Shown here: positions 1 through 7,885 of the stretch, one piece after another
Numbering within the stretch: position 1 is the stretch's first letter
How the letters are laid out: every line of letters begins with the position of its first letter
Assembly (NCBI GenBank): GCA_017521285.1
Contig: JAFXDG010000027.1
Location: forward strand, 1-64,000
Direction of reading: 5' to 3'
DNA from: Bacteroidaceae bacterium
GTDB lineage: Bacteria; Bacteroidota; Bacteroidia; Bacteroidales; Bacteroidaceae
DNA: 64,000 nt
Made by a program: the position numbers and the translations under genes
The notes under the pieces: generated by a model
The model's database searches: none
What the model was told of the DNA's origin: nothing
What the model saw: only the letters and a program-made list of their open reading frames with translations

Positions 1-1
1 A

Positions 2-910
2 CGCGAGTTTGAACACAAGATATATGGCTACGACAACAACCGTCAGGCCATCGAAGTGGCTACCCGCAATGTGCGTGCCGCTGGATTGACCAAAGAAATC
101 GAGTTGAAGTTGCAGGACTTTGCTGACTTCCAGACACCCGAGGAGAAGGCCATCATCGTGAGCAATCCGCCTTACGGTGAGCGCATCTCGGCCGATGACC
201 TGTTGGGCCTTTACGCCATGATTGGCAACCGCCTGAAGAATGTGTTCAAGGAGGGCGATGCTTGGATATTGAGTTACCGCGAGGAGTGCTTCGACAAGAT
301 TGGCTTGAAACCATCGGTGAAGATTCCTGTATTCAACGGTGCTTTGGCATGCGAGTTCCGCAAATATCAGCTCTTCAGTGGACGCTACAATGACTTCCGT
401 CGCGAGGGTGAGGAGTTGACAGAGCGTCGCGAACGTCGCGAGCGTGACGAACGTCGTGCCGGTACGGGACGTTATGAGGAGCGTCGCCAGCGTCGTTTTG
501 AGGAGCGGAAGAATAGACCCACCCCCAACCCCTCCCTGCGAGGGAGGGGGGCTGGTGCTTCCGACGAAGATGGAAAACCTTTCTACAAGAAGGATAGCGA
601 GCGTCGCTTCAAGAAAGATACCGACCGTGCCCGCAAATCTGATGACCGTCGCGAACGCAAGTTTGACGACCGTCCCCGTCGCGATGACCGTAAGTTTGAT
701 GGTGACCGTAGGTTTGATGGAGAGCGCAAGTTCGACCGTAACCGCAAGGACGGTGGTTTCAAACCTCGTCGCGAAGAGCGTGACCAAAAGCAAGAACGTC
801 GCTTTGGCACTTGGAAACAGACCGACGAAGAGCGCGAACTCCGCGGTGAACGCAAACGTCTCAGCGGTATTCAGGCAATGAGTTTTGAACCGAAGAAGAC
901 GGAGGAGTAA
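2..910 (+). CDS. THUMP-type class I SAM-dependent RNA methyltransferase, 5' truncated by window edge
   Basis: The reading frame is already open at base 2, so only the C-terminal part is present. It contains the NPPYGERI motif (about residue 54 from the GTG at 56), the target-nucleotide pocket of N2-guanine/N6-adenine methyltransferases. The best match is the RlmL/YcbY catalytic half, which methylates a 23S rRNA guanine in the cytoplasm. After the catalytic domain (about base 400) the protein becomes a charged, low-complexity tail rich in Arg, Asp, Glu and Lys with reiterated RKFD/RRFDGER units. This is probably disordered and RNA-binding, and is much longer than in enterobacterial RlmL. A G/C-rich palindrome is inserted in frame in the tail (516-555). 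GTG at 56 is only an internal codon; the true start lies outside the window. Family assignment is firm, exact target inferred. Confidence 0.85.
   Translation, partial: REFEHKIYGYDNNRQAIEVATRNVRAAGLTKEIELKLQDFADFQTPEEKAIIVSNPPYGERISADDLLGLYAMIGNRLKNVFKEGDAWILSYREECFDKIGLKPSVKIPVFNGALACEFRKYQLFSGRYNDFRREGEELTERRERRERDERRAGTGRYEERRQRRFEERKNRPTPNPSLRGRGAGASDEDGKPFYKKDSERRFKKDTDRARKSDDRRERKFDDRPRRDDRKFDGDRRFDGERKFDRNRKDGGFKPRREERDQKQERRFGTWKQTDEERELRGERKRLSGIQAMSFEPKKTEE
516..555. repeat. G/C-rich palindromic element, in frame in coding sequence
   Basis: CCCTCCC-tgcga-GGGAGGG forms a perfect hairpin preceded by a CCACCCCCAACCC lead. It is translated as PTPNPSLRGRGAG within the Arg-rich tail of the methyltransferase without breaking the frame. 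It belongs to the same family as the elements at 920-958 and 7688-7726. Confidence 0.75.
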
Positions 911-919
911 AAAGAAATA

Positions 920-958
920 GACCCTCCCCCTTACCCCTCCACAAGGGAGGGGGAGTAG
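920..958. repeat. G/C-rich palindromic element, intergenic
   Basis: CCCTCCCCCTTACCCCTCC followed by GGGAGGGGGAGTAG, the same family as 516-555, fills most of the gap between the methyltransferase stop and the dipeptidyl peptidase start. It could also act as a weak terminator or mRNA-stabilising hairpin. Confidence 0.7.
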
Positions 959-963
959 ATACT

Positions 964-3171
964 ATGAATTATATGAAGAAACAAAGAAAGCCAATCATTT
1001 TATTTTCCTCCTTTAGGAGGGGTAAGGGGAGTGTCCTCCTCCTCTTATTGCTGTTTGCGCTTACCACTATGGCACAAGAAAAGAAACCTTTCACTCTGCA
1101 CGACCTCATCCCTGGAGGCGAAACCTATCGTCAGTGTACTCCCCAAAATGCATGGTACACGTGGTGGGGTGACCAATGTGTGGAACTGGATGTGGACACA
1201 TTGACAGTACTGAAACCAGGGAGCAAGAAACCGGGCACTGTGCTGATGGAACTTGATCAGGTGAACCGTTGGTTGGAGGCTGCCGGCAAGCAACCGGTAC
1301 ATTCGTTGCAGAGTGTGTCGTTCCCTTATGCCGACAAACCGCAGGTGTTGTTCCATATCAGTCGTGAATACCTGTTGCTCGATTGGCAGACGGGTAGCGT
1401 GGTGTGGAGCCTGCCCATAGCAGAGAAGGCGGCCAATATGGATTGGCACAAGTCGTCGCGCAACCTTGCTTATACGGTCGATAACAACCTGTGGGTGATG
1501 GTGGCCGATGGAAAGGCTGTGCAAGTGACTAATGAACCGGCAGGCATCAAGTGCGGACAGGTGGTGCACCGCAATGAGTTCGGTATCGAGAAGGGAACCT
1601 TCTGGAGTCCTGACGGTCAGCTCTTGGCTTTCTACCGCATGGACGAGACGATGGTGAGCGACTATCCGCAAGTGGATACCGAAACCCGCACGGCTGAATA
1701 TGTGCCCGACAAGTATCCCATGGCCGGTACGGCCAGCCACAAGGTGACGGTGGGAGTCTATGACATTGCTACAGGAAAGACCATCTACCTGCAAGCCGGT
1801 GACCCCACTGACCGCTATTTCTCCAACATTGCTTGGAGCCCTTGTGGCAAGTATGTCTATATGATGGAGCATCCGCGTGAGCAGAACCGTGCTGAACTGG
1901 TGCGCTACCATGCCCTGACGGGTGAGAAGGATGCTGTACTCATCACCGAAACACACGATAAATATGTGGAACCGCAACATCCCATCACCTTCCTTCCTTG
2001 GGATGATACAAAGTTCATCTACCACAGTCAGAAGGACGGTTTCAATCATTTGTACCTATACGATGTGGAGGGAAAGGAACTGGCTCAGTTGACAAAGGGT
2101 GAATGGCTGGTGCAAGAGGTTGTCGGCTTCCACGAAAAGCGCAAGGAGGTCATCATTGTCAGCACCGAAGTAAGCCCCTTGCAGAGCAACCTCTATGCCG
2201 TGAATGTGAAGAACGGCAAGCGTCGTTCCATAGGCAATAGCGAAGGCGTGCATACGGTACAGCTCTCCGCTTCGGCTGACTGGATGATTGACCGCTATTC
2301 GGCTCCTACGACTCCGCGTCGCATCGAACTGGTGAGTGTGAAGGATGGCAAGAGCCGCAATGTCCTGTTGGACGCTCCCAATCCGTGGGCAGGATTCAAT
2401 GTTCCCGAGATGACTGTGGGCACGCTCAAGGCCGCTGATGGAATGACCGACCTCTATTATCGCTTGGTAAAACCTGTCAATTTCGATCCTGAGAAGAAAT
2501 ATCCCGCCGTCATCTATGTCTATGGCGGCCCTCATGCACAGATGATTCAGAACTCGTGGAATTGCTCTGTGCGCGGATGGGACATCTACATGGCCCAGCA
2601 GGGTTACGTGGTGTTCACCGTTGATAATCGTGGAAGCAGCAATCGTGGCTTGGCGTTCGAGAATTGCACTTTCCGCCAACTGGGTGTGGAGGAAATGAAG
2701 GACCAGCTCCGTGGTGTGGAGTTCCTCAAGAGCTTGCCCTATGTGGATGCTGACCGTCTGGGTGTGCATGGCTGGAGCTATGGCGGATTCATGACTACCA
2801 ATCTGATGCTGACCTATCCCGATGTGTTCAAGGTGGGTGTGGCCGGTGGTCCTGTTACCGATTGGAAGTACTACGAAGTGATGTATGGTGAGCGCTATAT
2901 GGACACGCCACAAACCAACCCCGAGGGTTACAAGAACAGTAGTCTGTTGGAAAAGGCTGGCAACCTGAAGGGCCGTCTGCTTGTCATCCACGGCGGTAAC
3001 GATCCCGTCTGTGTGCCTCAGATGACCTATTCATTTATGAAGGCTTGTATTGATAAAGGTACACATCCTGACCTTTTCATCTACCCTGGCCATGAACATA
3101 ATATGGTAGGTCGCGACCGTGTGCACCTCCACGAGCATATCACCCGCTATTTCGAGGACTTTTTGAAATAG
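964..3171 (+). CDS. Dipeptidyl peptidase IV, S9 family
   Basis: An exported serine exopeptidase that releases X-Pro/X-Ala dipeptides, typical of the Bacteroidota periplasm or outer membrane. The N-terminal part (about residues 40-480) is the DPPIV beta-propeller. The C-terminal alpha/beta-hydrolase domain shows the nucleophile motif GWSYGGFM (about residue 600), the Asp loop GGNDPVC and the terminal GHEHNM histidine, so the triad is intact. Length (735 aa) is normal. The signal peptide is odd: between the basic start and the LLLLLLFALTTMAQ core lies SSFRRGKGSV, encoded by a palindromic element (1007-1039). ATG at 964 and ATG at 973 (MKKQRKP) are both possible starts. The gap to the preceding gene holds only the palindrome. 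Confidence 0.92.
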   Translation: MNYMKKQRKPIILFSSFRRGKGSVLLLLLLFALTTMAQEKKPFTLHDLIPGGETYRQCTPQNAWYTWWGDQCVELDVDTLTVLKPGSKKPGTVLMELDQVNRWLEAAGKQPVHSLQSVSFPYADKPQVLFHISREYLLLDWQTGSVVWSLPIAEKAANMDWHKSSRNLAYTVDNNLWVMVADGKAVQVTNEPAGIKCGQVVHRNEFGIEKGTFWSPDGQLLAFYRMDETMVSDYPQVDTETRTAEYVPDKYPMAGTASHKVTVGVYDIATGKTIYLQAGDPTDRYFSNIAWSPCGKYVYMMEHPREQNRAELVRYHALTGEKDAVLITETHDKYVEPQHPITFLPWDDTKFIYHSQKDGFNHLYLYDVEGKELAQLTKGEWLVQEVVGFHEKRKEVIIVSTEVSPLQSNLYAVNVKNGKRRSIGNSEGVHTVQLSASADWMIDRYSAPTTPRRIELVSVKDGKSRNVLLDAPNPWAGFNVPEMTVGTLKAADGMTDLYYRLVKPVNFDPEKKYPAVIYVYGGPHAQMIQNSWNCSVRGWDIYMAQQGYVVFTVDNRGSSNRGLAFENCTFRQLGVEEMKDQLRGVEFLKSLPYVDADRLGVHGWSYGGFMTTNLMLTYPDVFKVGVAGGPVTDWKYYEVMYGERYMDTPQTNPEGYKNSSLLEKAGNLKGRLLVIHGGNDPVCVPQMTYSFMKACIDKGTHPDLFIYPGHEHNMVGRDRVHLHEHITRYFEDFLK
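1007..1039. repeat. Palindromic element inside a signal-peptide coding region
   Basis: CCTCC-ttta-GGAGG followed by GGTAAGGGGAGTGTCCTCC. It sits between the n-region and the hydrophobic core of the dipeptidyl peptidase signal peptide and keeps the frame open. Related by composition and shape to 920-958. Confidence 0.6.
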
Positions 3172-3230
3172 AATTCCTCCTGTTCAGTCGGAAAACATAG
3201 CTTTATACTGAGAGTTCGGTTGGAAAAGTG

Positions 3231-3238
3231 TATATTTG
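3231..3238 (+). promoter_or_regulatory. -7 element upstream of purD
   Basis: TATATTTG matches the Bacteroidota -7 consensus TAnnTTTG, about 80 bases before the purD ATG. No clear -33 TTTG at the usual spacing. Confidence 0.55.
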
Positions 3239-3318
3239 CAGCAGAAATCGTCGAGGCTGTCTGTTTGAAGAATCCTTGATGAGGCTGCCTTTTGTGAATA
3301 AATTTAGAAGATAGATAT

Positions 3319-4590
3319 ATGAAACTGTTATTGTTGGGCAGTGGCGGACGCGAACACGCCTTGGCTTGGAAGATAGCCCAAAGCCCGAAGATTGAGAAAC
3401 TGTATGTGGCTCCGGGTAATGCCGGCACAAGTAATGTGGCCGAGAATGTGGCCATCAAAGGTGATGACTTCGACGGCATCCGTCAGTTTGTATTGGAAAA
3501 GGATATCGACATGGTGGTCGTTGGTCCCGAAGACCCGTTGGTAAAGGGCATTTATGACTACTTCCAGCAGGACGAGGCGCTGAAGGCAGTCCCTGTTATC
3601 GGTCCCTCTAAGGCCGGTGCTGTGCTCGAAGGCAGCAAGGAGTTTGCCAAGGGATTCATGCAGCGCCACGGCATCCCTACGGCCGGTTACCGTAGCTTTA
3701 CGGGCGAGCAGTTGGAAGAGGGGCTTGCCTATCTGGAGACTTTGCAGGCTCCCTATGTGTTGAAAGCCGACGGACTTTGTGCCGGTAAGGGTGTGCTCAT
3801 TCTGAACACCTTGGAAGAAGCCAAGAAGGAGCTGAAGGAGATGCTGGGCGGTATGTTCGGCAACGCCTCCTCTACGGTGGTTATTGAAGAGTTCCTCAGT
3901 GGTATCGAATGCTCGGTGTTTGTGCTTACCGACGGAAAGAACTACAAGATTTTGCCCGAAGCCAAGGACTACAAGCGCATTGGCGAGGGCGACACAGGAC
4001 TGAACACAGGTGGTATGGGTTCGGTTACTCCCGTGCCGTTTGCCACCAAGGAGTGGATGCAGAAGGTGGAAGACCGCATCATCCGTCCCACGGTAGAGGG
4101 CTTGGCCGCCGAGGGTATCGTCTATAAGGGATTCATCTTCTTCGGTCTTATCAATGTGAAGGGCGAACCGATGGTGATTGAGTACAACGTCCGCATGGGT
4201 GACCCCGAGACCGAGAGTGTGATGCTGCGTATCAAGAGCGACTTGGTTGAACTGTTTGAAGGTGTGGCCGAGGGCAACTTGAACGAGAAGACCTTGGAGT
4301 TTGACCCCCGCTCAGCAGTATGTGTCATGCTTGTTTCTGGCGGTTATCCTGAGGCTTATGACAAGGGTTACGCCATTACAGGTATCAGCGAAGTGAACCC
4401 CGAAAGCATTGTCTTCCATGCCGGTACGGCTATGAAGGATGGCGAAGTGGTGACTGCCGGTGGACGTGTGATTGCCGTCAGCTCTTACGGTGCCGACAAG
4501 ACCGAGGCGTTGAAACTCTCATTCGAGGGAGCCAAGAAGATTCAGTTCGAGAAGAAATATTTCCGTTCGGATATCGGAGCGGATCTGTAA
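3319..4590 (+). CDS. purD: Phosphoribosylamine-glycine ligase
   Basis: Catalyses ATP-dependent ligation of glycine to 5-phosphoribosylamine, the second step of de novo purine synthesis, in the cytoplasm. The N-terminus [18 protein letters not shown] is the PurD signature. The ATP-grasp domain (about residues 100-310) shows [13 protein letters not shown], the EEFLSG loop and the YNVRMGDPE metal-binding motif. Length (423 aa) matches the family. It is transcribed alone from a predicted promoter at 3231 and is followed by a hairpin at 4596-4645; no other pur genes are adjacent. Confidence 0.97.
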   Translation: MKLLLLGSGGREHALAWKIAQSPKIEKLYVAPGNAGTSNVAENVAIKGDDFDGIRQFVLEKDIDMVVVGPEDPLVKGIYDYFQQDEALKAVPVIGPSKAGAVLEGSKEFAKGFMQRHGIPTAGYRSFTGEQLEEGLAYLETLQAPYVLKADGLCAGKGVLILNTLEEAKKELKEMLGGMFGNASSTVVIEEFLSGIECSVFVLTDGKNYKILPEAKDYKRIGEGDTGLNTGGMGSVTPVPFATKEWMQKVEDRIIRPTVEGLAAEGIVYKGFIFFGLINVKGEPMVIEYNVRMGDPETESVMLRIKSDLVELFEGVAEGNLNEKTLEFDPRSAVCVMLVSGGYPEAYDKGYAITGISEVNPESIVFHAGTAMKDGEVVTAGGRVIAVSSYGADKTEALKLSFEGAKKIQFEKKYFRSDIGADL

Positions 4591-4595
4591 ATTCA

Positions 4596-4645
4596 GGTAC
4601 AATTTACCATTTCCAAAGTACCTGTAGTATTTGGTAAATTGTACC
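4596..4645 (+). terminator. Inverted repeat after purD
   Basis: Perfect 14-bp arms GGTACAATTTACCA (4596-4609) and TGGTAAATTGTACC (4632-4645) with a 22-nt loop directly after the purD stop. A/T-rich flanks rather than a strict U-run. Likely terminator or 3' processing hairpin. A similar word (GCAATTTACCATTTAC) recurs near 42140. Confidence 0.6.
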
Positions 4646-4673
4646 TTGTAAATGCTAAATTGTACATCTGCAA

Positions 4674-5657
4674 ATGTCCCGCACTCTACAACAACGCATT
4701 ATAAAGGCAAAGACGACCTTCCCTGTGATGGCCGTCTTTGCTTTGTTGCTTTGGTGCGTGGGGGCAGGGTGGCCGTTGGATGCTCAGAGTGTGTTGTCCG
4801 GTTGGTGGGGCACGGTTGCTTCTCCTGCATGGGTGATGGAGGGGGCAAACCTGTTGTTGTGCCTGTTGGCGTTGTATCTGTTGGCCGAATTGAACAATGC
4901 CTATTCCTTGGTGGGACGGCGCACCATGCTTCATGGCCTCTTTTTCCTGCTTCTGTGGGTGTCAGTCCCTTGGACCAGCCATTGTGTGGAGGCCAATCTG
5001 TTGCTTTGCCTGCTGTTGATGGCTGTTGGAAGTCTGTTCGGAGGGTATCAGCAGCGCAATGCCGTAGGGTCACTTTTCAGCCTTTTTCTTTTTATCGGGT
5101 TGGGCAGTCTGTTTTGCCTCCCCGTGTTGTTGCTGGTTCCGTTGCTCTATGTGGCTGCGTGGTTTTTCCAATCCCTTTCTGTCCGTTCCTTCTTTGCCGG
5201 ATTGATGGGGATTTTGTGTCCCTATTGGGTATTGTTTGTTTATGCGTTCTGTAGTGACAGGTTGGAACTGTTTGCCACACTTTTCTCCTCTTTCTTCCCC
5301 TCCTTCTTTTCCGGTTATGCCGATATCCCCCTGCTTTCGTGGATTGTGTGGGGCTGTTCGTTGTTGCTGTTTGTGGGCAGTTTGGGATTTGTCATGTATC
5401 GCTATGGCCGGTATAAGATTCGTACCCGTCTGTTTTTGGCTTTTCTCCTCTGGTGGGTCTTCGCGGTATCCTTGTTGTGGGTGGTGGTGCCCTCGGCCGG
5501 AGGGTTGTTGTTGCCCCTGTTGTCTGCCAGTGTCGGAGTGTTGGCCGGTCATCTGTTCTCTACCTCCTTCACGCGTGCCAGCAACATTTCTTTCCTTGTC
5601 GTGTTGTTGTGTTTGATAGGGTTGTCGGTGTATAGTTGCTTATGGATGCATTGGTAG
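4674..5657 (+). CDS. Polytopic membrane protein of unknown function
   Basis: A 327-residue protein made almost entirely of hydrophobic stretches rich in Leu, Val, Phe and Trp, with roughly nine or ten predicted transmembrane helices and short loops. Charged residues occur only near the N-terminus (MSRTLQQRIIKAK) and in a loop near residue 245 (RYGRYKIRTR). No catalytic motif is recognisable. Its 3' end overlaps the start of the YqaA-like gene by 16 bases, so the two are probably translationally coupled. It resembles the uncharacterised integral membrane proteins often found in Bacteroidales housekeeping regions; no function can be given. Confidence 0.7.
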   Translation: MSRTLQQRIIKAKTTFPVMAVFALLLWCVGAGWPLDAQSVLSGWWGTVASPAWVMEGANLLLCLLALYLLAELNNAYSLVGRRTMLHGLFFLLLWVSVPWTSHCVEANLLLCLLLMAVGSLFGGYQQRNAVGSLFSLFLFIGLGSLFCLPVLLLVPLLYVAAWFFQSLSVRSFFAGLMGILCPYWVLFVYAFCSDRLELFATLFSSFFPSFFSGYADIPLLSWIVWGCSLLLFVGSLGFVMYRYGRYKIRTRLFLAFLLWWVFAVSLLWVVVPSAGGLLLPLLSASVGVLAGHLFSTSFTRASNISFLVVLLCLIGLSVYSCLWMHW

Positions 5658-6094
5658 AGATTCTGTTGCAGTATGGCTATGCGGGCATGTTCATTGCCGC
5701 ATTCCTGTCCGGTTCCGTTGTGCCGTTCAGTTCCGAACTGGTCATGTTTGGCCTCATCCAGGTAGGTCTGGCCCCATGGCCCCTGCTGTTGCTTGGCACA
5801 TTGGGGAACACGTTGGGCAGCATGACCTGCTATTGGGTAGGTCTGTTGGGCAATATGCGATGGGTAGAGCGTCTCTTTCATGTCAAGCCCGAGCAGCTGG
5901 CCCGTGCCGAGCGGTATGTCCGTGGGCGTGGTGCCTGGATGGCCTTTTTCTGTTTTCTTCCCGCTTTGGGCGAGGCTTTTGCCATCGTATTGGGCATGAT
6001 GCGTGCCAACGGTTGGTTGGTATTTTTCTACATGACATTGGGTAAATTGGCTCGCTACCTCCTGCTGGTTTACACGTCGGAACTGATTTTTTAG
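5642..6094 (+). CDS. YqaA/DedA-family membrane protein (SNARE-associated/VTT)
   Basis: About 150 residues with four hydrophobic segments. GYAGMFIAAFLSGSVVPFSSE is the usual first helix plus re-entrant loop of the YqaA branch of DedA proteins. The family is linked to lipid transport and envelope homeostasis, but YqaA itself has no proven role. An in-frame TTG at 5636 would add two residues; ATG at 5642 is preferred. It overlaps the upstream membrane-protein gene by 16 bases, suggesting one operon. The gene ends just before the long repeat at 6115. Confidence 0.85.
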   Translation: MDALVEILLQYGYAGMFIAAFLSGSVVPFSSELVMFGLIQVGLAPWPLLLLGTLGNTLGSMTCYWVGLLGNMRWVERLFHVKPEQLARAERYVRGRGAWMAFFCFLPALGEAFAIVLGMMRANGWLVFFYMTLGKLARYLLLVYTSELIF

Positions 6095-6114
6095 GGGTGA
6101 TTCTCTCCTCAATG

Positions 6115-6655
6115 TCATTTTCATACTTTTCTTACATCCATTGGTAATAAATCCCGCGTTTCTGTTTACTCTCTATTTCATCAAAAGAGGAAACTCCCTA
6201 ACGGGACGTTTTATGCATATATATACAATGTACAAAGGCTGGAAGGCAGAAGACGGGAAGGGCGTGTGCACACGTGCCGCCAGCCGTGTGCACACGGTCG
6301 GCTGAGTTTCTTCAGACACTCTACTATAGGTTGTGCTTACGGTCAATAGAGGATGTGCACACGGACAGATGAGAATGTGACTGCAAACAGATGAAATGTA
6401 TAAACATACAATCTGACTGTATATTTATGCAAAACTGACCGCACGAGAATCGCATATATGAGTGCAACTTTTCTTTCGGACGAAAATACGCGAAATTTCT
6501 AAAGAGCGAGTAAATCATTGAACATCAGCCAGTAGATAAATACGATTCATCTTAGGGTTAAGGCTGGTTCATTCCTGAGGTGAAGGAGGGTGACAGATGG
6601 TGTTTTTCGATTTCTTGACAAGGGGACAGCAGAATTGTTTACAGAAGGGATGGTT
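6115..6655 (+). repeat. ~500-bp dispersed repeat, copy A
   Basis: First of three copies of a long non-coding repeat (others at 23820-24352 and, inverted, 42788-43290). It fills most of the 600-base gap between the convergent YqaA-like and endonuclease genes. Order of conserved blocks: ACATCCattGGTAATAA; ATATATATACAATG; paired palindromes CGTGTGCACACG at 6263-6274 and 6285-6296 (22 bp apart); GTTTCTTCAGACACTCTA; a third GTGCACAC site near 6354; A/T-rich near-palindromes around 6397-6430; GACCGCACGAGAATCGC; TTCTTTCGGACGAAAATA; and TTTCTTGACAAG near 6611. No intact gene. A 64-codon minus-strand ORF here is an early-stopped version of a frame open to 109 and 112 codons in the other copies. Reiterated word GGTTCAAGGTTCCAAGTTCC follows the element. 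Confidence 0.85.
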
Positions 6656-6694
6656 CAAGGTTCCAAGTTCCAAAATAGGGTGTCCAAGACTCAA

Positions 6695-7756
6695 TTACTC
6701 GCATTGTTTTACAAAATCCACCACAATAGGCAGATGGTCGCTGAATCCGCCAAGGTAGCGTGGCCCTTGGTAGGTGCGGTGGGGGATGGGGATGCCGAAC
6801 TTCGTGTCTGTAGTGAGCAGGAAGGGTAGGGCGGCGATGCGTGCCAAGGAGGGACGGGTGCTGAGGCTGGTCGTCGGATTCAATAGGGAAGGGCTGACGA
6901 GCAGGTGGTCGATGACCTCCCAACGGCCTTGGTAGGCGTATGTGCCCAGTTGCTTGCCGGCTATCAGGGAGACGAGCCCAGGGGTGAGGTGGGACGAAGC
7001 CAGGGATGAGGGTACTACACCCATGGCCTGAGCTACACGGGTGTCGGTAAGATTGTCGTTGAAGTCGCCCATCACCACTACGTTGGCTTGCGGATTGGCT
7101 TGATGCACCGAGTCGATGGCGTGGCGAAGTGCTTGGGCGGCCAGCAGGCGGAAGGGACGGCTTTGTCGTTCGCCACCGCGACGCGAAGGCAGGTGGCAGA
7201 GGAAAAGGTTGAGTGTGTCGGACGGTGTGACCAATCCCTTGACATGCAGGATGTCGCGCGTAGGACGGTCGCCTCCACGGACAGGGATGCTTTGGTGGGA
7301 TAGCGGACGGAAACGTCCGGGCAAGTAGAGCAGGGCGACGTCAATCCCGCGTTCGTCGGGCGAACGGGTAACGAGGTATTGGTACCCTGCCGTGCGCAAG
7401 GGAGAGCGACGGGTGAGGTCGGTCAGCACCGTGTCTCCCTCCACTTCGCAAAGGCCAACGAGGTCGGGCAGGCGTTGGTCGCCTATGGCCGCTATCACCT
7501 GTGCCACGGCCCGTTGCTTCTGCCAGTATCGGTAGGGTGTCCATTGGTGTGTGCCTTCGGGCAGAAATTCCTCGTCATCCTTTCCCGCTTCATCGTTGCA
7601 ATCGAAAAGATTCTCCACGTTGTACCACATCACTCGCAACGTGTCGGACACCTGAGCCGGAAGCGACAAGGGGAGAAGGAGGAGGAAGAAGACCCACCCC
7701 CAACCCCTTCCTGCGAGGGAGGGGAGTAGAATGTTTGGCTTGTATTGCTCTTTCAT
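6695..7756 (-). CDS. Secreted endonuclease/exonuclease/phosphatase-family protein
   Basis: A 353-residue metal-dependent phosphoesterase of the DNase I/EEP fold. Visible motifs: the VMWYNVENLF N-terminal strand, GLCEVEGD (catalytic Glu), VVMGDFNDN (Asp-Phe-Asn) and the C-terminal GGFSDHLPIVVDF (Ser-Asp-His). All main catalytic residues are present. The signal peptide is split like that of the dipeptidyl peptidase: a basic start, then LPSLAGRGWGWV encoded by a palindromic element (7688-7726), then the core FFLLLLPLSLPAQ. The substrate could be nucleic acid or another phosphodiester. It lies downstream of murF-alr but behind a hairpin, so it is probably separate. Confidence 0.88.
   Translation of the reverse strand: MKEQYKPNILLPSLAGRGWGWVFFLLLLPLSLPAQVSDTLRVMWYNVENLFDCNDEAGKDDEEFLPEGTHQWTPYRYWQKQRAVAQVIAAIGDQRLPDLVGLCEVEGDTVLTDLTRRSPLRTAGYQYLVTRSPDERGIDVALLYLPGRFRPLSHQSIPVRGGDRPTRDILHVKGLVTPSDTLNLFLCHLPSRRGGERQSRPFRLLAAQALRHAIDSVHQANPQANVVVMGDFNDNLTDTRVAQAMGVVPSSLASSHLTPGLVSLIAGKQLGTYAYQGRWEVIDHLLVSPSLLNPTTSLSTRPSLARIAALPFLLTTDTKFGIPIPHRTYQGPRYLGGFSDHLPIVVDFVKQCE
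7688..7726. repeat. G/C-rich palindromic element inside a signal-peptide coding region
   Basis: CCCACCCCCAACCCCTTCC-tgcga-GGGAGGGGAGTAG is nearly identical to 516-555. Here it is read in the minus orientation in frame between the n-region and the hydrophobic core of the EEP-family signal peptide. Confidence 0.75.
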
Positions 7757-7779
7757 GCTTTGTCACTGAAGGTGTTTCT

Positions 7780-7849
7780 AATTTTTTAGACGCAGATGAC
7801 GTGGATAACGCGGTCTTTTCTTTTTCTATGTTTATAGCGTCTAAAAATT
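7780..7849 (-). terminator. Inverted repeat after murF-alr
   Basis: AATTTTTTAGACGC (7780-7793) pairs with GCGTCTAAAAATT (7837-7849). It lies between the murF-alr stop and the EEP gene start on the minus strand and has T-rich flanks. Likely terminator for the GSCFA/murF-alr unit. Confidence 0.5.
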
Positions 7850-7885
7850 ATACGGTTGTAGCAGAAGCGTACATTGGAGAATCCG

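Noticed and set aside
1045..2991. Long minus-strand frames (334 and 311 codons) opposite the dipeptidyl peptidase gene
   Set aside because: They are antisense shadows of a well-supported gene, rich in His/Ile/Leu with no motif or signal.
3172..3318. Purine riboswitch upstream of purD
   Set aside because: The 146-base leader lacks the three-way-junction core and has only a -7 element.
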